A stretch of DNA of 27,023 nucleotides from JAVXAN01 sp036660495 (lineage in GTDB: Bacteria; Bacillota_I; Bacilli_A; RF39; UBA660), in NCBI GenBank assembly GCA_036660495.1, contig JAVXAN010000008.1, positions 1 to 27,023 of the forward strand. The letters run 5' to 3'. This document shows, piece after piece, positions 21,584 through 27,023 of the stretch (its first letter is position 1; every line of letters begins with the position of its first letter). A program made the position numbers and the translations under genes. Under the pieces are notes generated by a model that was given only the letters and a program-made list of their open reading frames with translations, made no database searches and had not been told where the DNA came from.

Positions 21584-21608
21584 AAAAAAAACAGTCAAAA
21601 GACTGTTT
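21584..21608 (-). terminator. Terminator of parE-parC
   Basis: An 8-bp perfect stem (aaacagtc, 21589-21596; gactgttt, 21601-21608) with a 4-base loop is followed by five or more T on the minus strand. It contains part of the parC stop codon. Confidence 0.85.
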
Positions 21609-24144
21609 AGTTAAAATTATCTAAAAAATCATCTATTGTCATAAATTTATCATCTATTTCTTTTAATGATACTTCTTTATTAACTTTAGTTTTTTCTTTA
21701 TCCACTGGTTTTTCATCAGAATTTTTAATATCATCCTTACTAAGCTCTAACGATAAATAAACATCCTTTACAACACCCTTACAAATGGTACTTCCAGTAC
21801 TATATCGATCCATAATAGGAATTTCTGTTAACTTAATAATTATTGTTTTTGAATCAGTCTTTATTGTCATTAGTTCTTTAGAATTTAAAACGTATGATTT
21901 TATAATACTTTGAGGATTACTCTTAACTTCTCTTATTAATAATAAACCTCTTTTTGCCCTACTTGTTTTTTCAAACTCAGTAAGTTTTATACGTTTTGCC
22001 AAACCCTTGTTAGTAATTATAATAACATAATTATCATAGCCATTAAAAGTATTACCACTTACCACTTCATCATTTTTTAAGTTAATAGCTTTTACCCCAG
22101 CTGTTTTTAATCCAATTGTAGGTATTTCACTTCTATCATACCAAAGACCATAACCATTTTTAGTAGTAATAAATATTTCATTATTCATATCCATTGCTAC
22201 ATTTACTACTTCATCATCATCTTTAAGTTTCATATACATAATTGATTTGGAATACCTTTGAATTTTAAAATCTAAAAGGTTAGATTTCTTTACCATTCCG
22301 TTTTTAGTAAACATAATTATTTCTCTTTTATCATTAAAATCACTAATAGGGATTGCTTTAATAACTTTTTCTTCCGGTTCTAAAAACACCATATTACTTA
22401 CGTGTTTACCTAATTCCTTCCATTTTAAATCTGGAAGTTCATAAACTGGTAAATATAAATAATTTCCCTTATTAGTAAACACTAAAAGTGTATCTAGCGT
22501 ATTTTGTTCAAACAAGCCAATTACGTAATCTTCCTCTTTTAACATAGTTGCTTCTTCACTTGATGCAACGTAAGATTTCTTAGAAACCCTCTTTACGTAT
22601 CCTTCACCAGTTATTACAACAACAACATCTTCTTTTGGAATCATCATAGTTTGATCTATTTTTATTTCAGTAATTTCACCACTGATAGTTGTAACTCTAG
22701 GCAGAGCAAATTCTTTTTTTACTTCTCTAAGCTCTTCTTTCATTACCTTATTAAGCTCATTATCATTAGACAATAGTTTTTCGTATTCATAAATATTAGC
22801 ATGCAACTTATCAAGTTCTTGCTGCAAAGATTCGATATCAGTATTTGTTAATCTATATAATTGTAACGTAACAATTGCATCAGCTTGTTTTTGGGTAAAC
22901 TGAAATTCTTTAACTAAATTAACAATTGCATCAGCCTTGTTTTTAGAACCTCTAATTACTCTAATTACTTCATCTAATATTGAAATGGCTTTAATTAATC
23001 CTTCTAATATATGACTACTATCTTTTGCATGACGAAGGTCAAAATTAATTCTGTTTTTTACCACTTCACGTTTGTGAGATATATATGCATCTAAAATATC
23101 AAGCAAGCCTAATAATTTTGGTCTTCGATTAACAATTGCTATCATGTTAAAGTTATAAGATGTTTGCATATCAGTATTCTTTAAAAGATAATTAACAATT
23201 AAATCACTATTAGAATCCTTCTTTAAATCAATTGCAATACGATATCCTTCTTTATCACTCTCATCCCTAGCATCTAATATACCATCTATTTTCTTTTCAA
23301 TTCTTATGTCATTTATTTTTTTTATTAAATTAGCTCTATTAACATCATAGGGTAGATCAGTTAAAACAATTTGTTCTTTACCTTTAGCTTTTTCAACAAA
23401 ATAATTTGACTTTATAACGATTCTTCCCTTACCAGTTTTATAAGCTTCCTTAATTCCTTCTTTTCCTTCAATAACTCCACCAATTGGAAAATCAGGTCCT
23501 GGAATAATTTCCATAATTGTATCTAATGAGCAGTTAGGTGAATCAATTCTTTTGATTGTTGCATCAATTACTTCACCTAAGTTATGTGGCGGGATATTTG
23601 TTGCGTAACCAGCTGATATTCCCATCGCTCCACCAACTAAAAGGTTAGGGAACCTAGCTGGTAAAACAGTTGGTTCGAAAAGAGTGTCAGAATAGTTAAG
23701 TGCCATGTTAACTGTTTCTTTATCAATATCCTTTAATAATTCGTTACTAAATTTTGAAAGTCTAGATTCTGTATAACGATATGCTGCGGGTCCATCACCA
23801 TCAATTGAACCATTATTTCCCTGAAAATCAATGTATGGTATTCTAGCTTTCCAAGGCTGACTCATTCTAACTAAAGCATCATATATTGATGAATCTCCGT
23901 GAGGATGATATTTTCCCATAATATCACCAACTGCATTAGCACACTTAACCTTTTTCTTATCATACGTGTTATGAGCACGATACATTGAATATAAAATCCT
24001 TCTTTGAACTGGCTTAAGACCATCTCTAACATCAGGTATTGCACGATCTTGAATAATATATTTTGAATACCTTCCAAATCTTTCTCCCATAATGTCTTCT
24101 AAAGAATATTCTTCAATCTTTTCTATAATAGCCGTTTTTTTCAC
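21607..24144 (-). CDS. parC: DNA topoisomerase IV subunit A
   Basis: ParC cuts and rejoins DNA to unlink daughter chromosomes. The 845-residue chain has the breakage domain with catalytic Tyr124 in AAYRYTE (120-126) after Arg123, and the quinolone region HPHGDSSIYDALVRM (80-94) with Ser85 and Asp89 in the susceptible-type state. The C-terminal blades of a beta-pinwheel (KRVSKKSYVAS, AKRGLLLIREVKS) lack the QRRGGKG box of GyrA, which supports ParC. A lysine/aspartate-rich tail (about 800-845) extends past the family core. The start codon is GTG, eight bases after an AGGAGG site; no ATG is available before residue 20. It follows parE by 12 bases, as usual in Bacilli. Confidence 0.95.
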   Translation of the reverse strand: MKKTAIIEKIEEYSLEDIMGERFGRYSKYIIQDRAIPDVRDGLKPVQRRILYSMYRAHNTYDKKKVKCANAVGDIMGKYHPHGDSSIYDALVRMSQPWKARIPYIDFQGNNGSIDGDGPAAYRYTESRLSKFSNELLKDIDKETVNMALNYSDTLFEPTVLPARFPNLLVGGAMGISAGYATNIPPHNLGEVIDATIKRIDSPNCSLDTIMEIIPGPDFPIGGVIEGKEGIKEAYKTGKGRIVIKSNYFVEKAKGKEQIVLTDLPYDVNRANLIKKINDIRIEKKIDGILDARDESDKEGYRIAIDLKKDSNSDLIVNYLLKNTDMQTSYNFNMIAIVNRRPKLLGLLDILDAYISHKREVVKNRINFDLRHAKDSSHILEGLIKAISILDEVIRVIRGSKNKADAIVNLVKEFQFTQKQADAIVTLQLYRLTNTDIESLQQELDKLHANIYEYEKLLSNDNELNKVMKEELREVKKEFALPRVTTISGEITEIKIDQTMMIPKEDVVVVITGEGYVKRVSKKSYVASSEEATMLKEEDYVIGLFEQNTLDTLLVFTNKGNYLYLPVYELPDLKWKELGKHVSNMVFLEPEEKVIKAIPISDFNDKREIIMFTKNGMVKKSNLLDFKIQRYSKSIMYMKLKDDDEVVNVAMDMNNEIFITTKNGYGLWYDRSEIPTIGLKTAGVKAINLKNDEVVSGNTFNGYDNYVIIITNKGLAKRIKLTEFEKTSRAKRGLLLIREVKSNPQSIIKSYVLNSKELMTIKTDSKTIIIKLTEIPIMDRYSTGSTICKGVVKDVYLSLELSKDDIKNSDEKPVDKEKTKVNKEVSLKEIDDKFMTIDDFLDNFN

Positions 24145-24156
24145 TTAATTCACCTC

Positions 24157-26061
24157 CTACTTTTCTATTTTAAAATCATCTTCCAAAGAAAATATAACGT
24201 TCTCATCAATCCATTCTTTTCTAGGCTCAACATTATCTCCCATAAGAACGGATACTCTTTTTTCTGCTAAAGCAGCATCAGTTATTGTTACTTTTATCAG
24301 ACTTCTTGTTTCTGGATTCATCGTAGTATCCCATAATTGATGAGCATCCATTTCGCCAAGTCCTTTAAACCTATTTACATCATAATTACTTTTACCTTTT
24401 GTTAAAGCTTCTAACTCTTCATTAGTCCACACGTAAGTAATACTCTTATTCATCGTTACTTTGTAAAATGGTGGTAGGGCTATAAAAAGCCTACCATTTT
24501 CAATCAAAGGTCTCATATACCTATAAAAGAAAGTTAATAATAACACCTGTATATGAGCCCCATCATCATCAGCATCGGTCATTATAATAACCTTATTATA
24601 ATTACAATCATTAATATCAAAATCACTACCAACCCCTGCTCCTATCGTATAAATCATGGTATTTATTTCAGCGTTTTTAAAGATATCTTCAATTCTTGCT
24701 TTTTCCGTATTAATTACTTTACCACGAAGTGGTAATATTGCCTGGAAGGTACGATCCCTACCACCTTTAGCAGAACCACCAGCTGAGTCTCCTTCTACTA
24801 AATATAACTCGTTTTTACTAGGATCCTTTTTTTGGGCAGGAGTAAGCTTATCACTTAAGTTTTTTTCTTTTTTAGTTCCTTTACCTTTACGAGCTTCTTC
24901 TCTAGCTTTTCTTGCAGCTTCCCTAGCCATTTTCCCTTTTAATGCTTTACTTATTATATCAACTGCAATTGCTTTATTTTCTTCTAAAAAAAACTGAAGT
25001 TTTTCAGAAACTACTGCTTCCACCGCCATTCTAGCCGCTGGAGAACCTAACTTTGATTTTGTTTGTCCCTCAAATTGTAATAAATTCTCCGGTACTTTTA
25101 AAGATAAAATAACCGTAAGTCCTTCCCTCACGTCTGGACCCTCAAATTTATTATCCTTGCTTTTTAAATATCCATTGTTTTTTGCATAGTCATTAAAAAC
25201 TTTTGTTAAAGCCGTTTTAAGACCAATTTCATGAGTCCCTCCATCAGAAGTTTTAACATTATTTACAAACGAAACAACGTTTTCTGAATAATTATCAGTA
25301 TATTGAAAAGCAAAGTCAACTTCAATTTTATCTTTTATGCCTTGAAAGCTTACAACCTTATGAATAGCACTTTTATCTTCATTTAAATATTCAACAAACG
25401 CTTCAAGACCATTATCATAGTGAAAAACACTTTCCTTTTCATCTTCTTCATCAATTACTTCAACAGTTAATCCCTTAAGTAAAAAAGCTGATTCCTGCAT
25501 TCTTTCACAAATCGTTGTATAAGAAAAACAAGCCGTAGAAAAAATTTTATCATCAGGCATAAACCTAACGGTAGTTCCCGTTTTATTGGTAGTACCAATT
25601 TGTTTTAACAACGCATCTAGTTTTCCACCATCTTTAAATTTAATTTCATATTTACCGCCATCACGACAAATAGTAACAACCATCCACTTACTAAGAGCAT
25701 TAACTACCGAAGCTCCAACACCGTGAAGTCCACCAGATACTTTGTATCCACCTTCCTGAAACTTACCACCAGCATGTAATATTGTATAAATAACTTCTGG
25801 AGTAGACTTACCACTTGAATGTTTACCAACCGGAACACCACGTCCATCATCTGATACTGAAACCGATCCATCTTTATGAATTATTATTTTTAAATTATTA
25901 CCATATCCATTAATAATTTCATCAATTCCATTATCAACTATTTCCCATATTAAATGATGTAGCCCACGTTTATCAGTAGATCCTATGTACATACCTGGCC
26001 TTTTTCTAACAGCTTCTAATCCTTCTAAAATTTTAATTGATGATTCATCATACTTTGCCAT
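24157..26061 (-). CDS. parE: DNA topoisomerase IV subunit B
   Basis: ParE is the ATPase subunit of topoisomerase IV. The 634 residues have a GHKL ATPase domain (EIVDNGIDE, 40-48, with the Mg-binding Asn; DDGRGVPVG, 71-79; GLHGVGASVVNALS, from 111), a transducer domain, and a TOPRIM domain (VEGDSAGGSAKGGRDR, then MTDADDDGAHI), ending in the RFKGLGEM and NPETR motifs. STDKRGLHHL near the start favours ParE over GyrB. The start is set at the ATG at 26061, eight bases from an AAAGGAG site; an upstream GTG falls right beside that site. It is first in the parE-parC pair, and the sirA-yneF block lies just upstream, as in the B. subtilis chromosome region. Confidence 0.95.
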   Translation of the reverse strand: MAKYDESSIKILEGLEAVRKRPGMYIGSTDKRGLHHLIWEIVDNGIDEIINGYGNNLKIIIHKDGSVSVSDDGRGVPVGKHSSGKSTPEVIYTILHAGGKFQEGGYKVSGGLHGVGASVVNALSKWMVVTICRDGGKYEIKFKDGGKLDALLKQIGTTNKTGTTVRFMPDDKIFSTACFSYTTICERMQESAFLLKGLTVEVIDEEDEKESVFHYDNGLEAFVEYLNEDKSAIHKVVSFQGIKDKIEVDFAFQYTDNYSENVVSFVNNVKTSDGGTHEIGLKTALTKVFNDYAKNNGYLKSKDNKFEGPDVREGLTVILSLKVPENLLQFEGQTKSKLGSPAARMAVEAVVSEKLQFFLEENKAIAVDIISKALKGKMAREAARKAREEARKGKGTKKEKNLSDKLTPAQKKDPSKNELYLVEGDSAGGSAKGGRDRTFQAILPLRGKVINTEKARIEDIFKNAEINTMIYTIGAGVGSDFDINDCNYNKVIIMTDADDDGAHIQVLLLTFFYRYMRPLIENGRLFIALPPFYKVTMNKSITYVWTNEELEALTKGKSNYDVNRFKGLGEMDAHQLWDTTMNPETRSLIKVTITDAALAEKRVSVLMGDNVEPRKEWIDENVIFSLEDDFKIEK

Positions 26062-26090
26062 TTTATGCACTCCTTTATACGTTATAAATG

Positions 26091-26120
26091 ATTATATCAC
26101 AAAAAACAAAAAAAACGCAA
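26091..26120 (-). promoter_or_regulatory. Promoter of parE-parC
   Basis: TATAAT (26096-26091) has TTGCGT about 18 bases upstream on the minus strand, in the terminator of yneF. The transcription start would be near 26084, with a short leader holding AAAGGAG. Confidence 0.55.
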
Positions 26121-26138
26121 AGTGATTTTACGCTTTTT
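26103..26138 (-). terminator. Second terminator downstream of yneF
   Basis: A hairpin of about 12 bp with two G-T pairs (AAAAAGCGTAAA with TTTGCGTTTTTT, ATCAC loop) is followed by further T on the minus strand. It blocks read-through into parE. Confidence 0.6.
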
Positions 26139-26205
26139 AACATCATTTGCTCATTTAATCAAAATATTCTGCACTCTTTTTTTATCCTTATATTTAAAAA
26201 TAAAA

Positions 26206-26245
26206 ATAAAAAAGCATTGAATTATTTTACGTTATTCATTGCTTT
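26206..26245 (-). terminator. Terminator at the end of yneF
   Basis: AAAGCAATGAA (26245-26235) pairs with TTCAATGCTTT (26221-26211) with one central mismatch, and a long T-rich tract follows. The stop codon lies in the loop. The stretch between this hairpin and the second terminator holds no gene that I can see. Confidence 0.6.
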
Positions 26246-26431
26246 CATCATTTGATTAACTTGTTTTTGACTAGGAGTTCTTCCCATTTGTTGCATCATG
26301 ATTTTAATCATTTTTTCGTTTATAGGTGGATTATCCTTTAAATATTTCTTCATGTATTTTTTGGCTAAAAGAAATCCAATAACGGCACCTATTACAAGTC
26401 CAATTACTCCCCATAATATTTCTTCCCACAT
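26222..26431 (-). CDS. yneF: UPF0154 membrane protein YneF
   Basis: The 69-residue protein has one N-terminal membrane helix (about 3-25, rich in Gly/Val/Ile, ending FLLAKKYMKKYLKDNPP) and a conserved cytosolic part, INEKMIKIMMQQMGRTPSQK and QVNQMMKAMNN. This matches YneF of B. subtilis over the whole length (NPPINEQMLRMMMMQMGQKPSQKK from memory). Its function is unknown. An AAAGGGAGAT site precedes the ATG. In B. subtilis it is next to yneE (sirA), as here, 43 bases after the sirA stop. Confidence 0.93.
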   Translation of the reverse strand: MWEEILWGVIGLVIGAVIGFLLAKKYMKKYLKDNPPINEKMIKIMMQQMGRTPSQKQVNQMMKAMNNVK

Positions 26432-26474
26432 ATTTTATCTCCCTTTCATATCTATTTTACTAAATTAACAATAA

Positions 26475-26897
26475 TTATACAAGGGTTTTTAATAAAGCTT
26501 TATCAAGCCAAAAATAATCTTTATTATTAAAATCACAAACAAAAACATTTGATTCTTTAGCTAAGCATTTAAAAAACGCGGTTATATTTTTGTTCGTTTT
26601 AATTTTTATATAAGTATTATAAACCGTAAGCTTAGTTGACTCAACATCATCATTTAAAATATGCTTATTTAAACTTTTTTTATAGTTTTTATTATATGCA
26701 TACATTCTATATATAGAACTATTTATATTAATTTTATTATAAGCAACTGCCATTTGCTCAAAAAGTCTATATGAAATAATAAAATCATTCTTACTTGATA
26801 AAGATATTTGCTCTAACATTTTATATAAATAATATGTTTTATTATAATACAAATTTGAAAATGAATCATTAATTTTAAATAAATAATATACTCTCAT
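26475..26897 (-). CDS. sirA: Sporulation inhibitor of replication SirA
   Basis: SirA binds domain I of DnaA and stops new rounds of replication when a cell begins to sporulate. The 140 residues fit the family at both ends: MRVYYLFKINDSFSNLYYNK (B. subtilis: RHYYTYLIKEEFANHYFG) and FFKCLAKESNVFVCDFNNKD with YFWLDKALL (B. subtilis: FFEVLKKVSPCFLAMDFNSK, YGWLN). The middle is divergent and Tyr/Asn/Lys-rich. The start at 26897 follows AGGTG; the longer frame would begin at a GTG inside that site. It is followed by yneF, the B. subtilis order. The upstream region carries a Spo0A-box core, matching the known control of sirA. Confidence 0.85.
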   Translation of the reverse strand: MRVYYLFKINDSFSNLYYNKTYYLYKMLEQISLSSKNDFIISYRLFEQMAVAYNKININSSIYRMYAYNKNYKKSLNKHILNDDVESTKLTVYNTYIKIKTNKNITAFFKCLAKESNVFVCDFNNKDYFWLDKALLKTLV

Positions 26898-26910
26898 AAA
26901 CACACCTCAA

Positions 26911-26948
26911 TTAGATAATAATCTTATCTAAAATAAAAACGTGTCGAA
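26911..26948 (-). promoter_or_regulatory. sirA promoter region with a Spo0A-box core and an inverted repeat
   Basis: TGTCGAA, the core of the Spo0A box, lies at 26942-26948 on the plus strand, 45-51 bases upstream of the sirA start. Read on the minus strand it covers a -35-like TTCGAC (26948-26943), which is 16 bases from a weak TAAGAT -10 (26926-26921). A perfect 8-bp inverted repeat (ttagataa / ttatctaa, 26911-26931) covers that -10 and could be a second operator. Confidence 0.55.
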
Positions 26949-27023
26949 TATTGAATTCTTTTCATTATTTTTGTATATTGTTTATTTTTTGCTAAAAAAT
27001 GTAATACTGGTAGCTCCGGTTAC

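Noticed and set aside
26982..27023. Possible 3' end of a gene at the right edge (VTGATSITFFSKK then stop), or a tRNA 3' end (GGAGCTACCA)
   Set aside because: Only 42 bases are visible; another frame is also open, and the tRNA reading lacks the expected C at the start of the T-stem strand. It cannot be decided.
1..27023. CRISPR arrays, insertion sequences, phage genes, rRNA
   Set aside because: No spaced direct repeats, transposase or integrase motifs, or rRNA-like sequence were seen.

Overview
The window is a compact, AT-rich stretch of a Bacillota genome of Bacilli type. Almost all genes lie on the minus strand; only uppP and one small Met-rich gene are on the plus strand. UGA acts as a stop: the phosphatase gene ends in a TGA that overlaps the prkC start, so this is not a code-4 Mollicute. 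Several blocks keep Bacillus subtilis gene order (rlmN-prpC-prkC-rsgA-rpe, infC-rpmI-rplT, cdsA-rseP, rpsP-khpA, ytxG-ytxH, parE-parC, sirA-yneF), but some lack members found in Bacillus. A run of ten N (16692-16701) shows the sequence is a scaffold, probably metagenome-derived. I infer a spore-forming or recently spore-forming relative of the Erysipelotrichales/RF39/Haloplasma side of Bacilli; the exact lineage cannot be fixed from the window.

Layout. 1-1646: a cut D-Ala-D-Ala carboxypeptidase, a lipoprotein, a DUF3603/YjbA-like protein and a small membrane protein. 1719-2531: uppP. 2561-5034: holA, then the IF3/L35/L20 operon with its leader. 5040-10058: one long operon, rlmN, PP2C phosphatase, PASTA kinase, rsgA, rpe. 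10067-13022: cdsA, rseP, fmt. 13105-13707: rpsP, khpA. 13731-14286: cotE with a sporulation-type promoter. 14297-16656: ytxG/ytxH, an acidic low-complexity protein and a lipoprotein whose start is damaged beside the gap. 16702-17536: a hydrolase cut by the gap, and trmB. 17594-19606: a Met-rich coiled-coil protein and an unrecognised two-gene unit whose junction carries a 39-bp tandem duplication. 19667-21532: a cse60-like gene and a MurJ/YtgP-type flippase. 21584-26096: parE-parC. 26103-26948: sirA-yneF behind a Spo0A-box-like site.

How it fits together. Most genes are housekeeping: lipid II carrier recycling and flipping, phospholipid synthesis, ribosome assembly, translation initiation, signalling and topoisomerase IV. 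Threaded among them are sporulation genes: a SirA homologue (DnaA inhibitor under Spo0A), a Cse60 homologue, a CotE homologue (outer coat morphogenesis) and possibly a Met/Asn-rich coat-like protein. Regulatory sequence agrees: a TGTCGAA core upstream of sirA and an AC-N17-CATAGATTA element upstream of cotE. The strongest unusual points are an apparent AUA start for infC behind an attenuator-like hairpin, an L20 protein fused to a Rho-N/SAP-like tail, the gene-junction duplication, and a likely assembly error at the gap.
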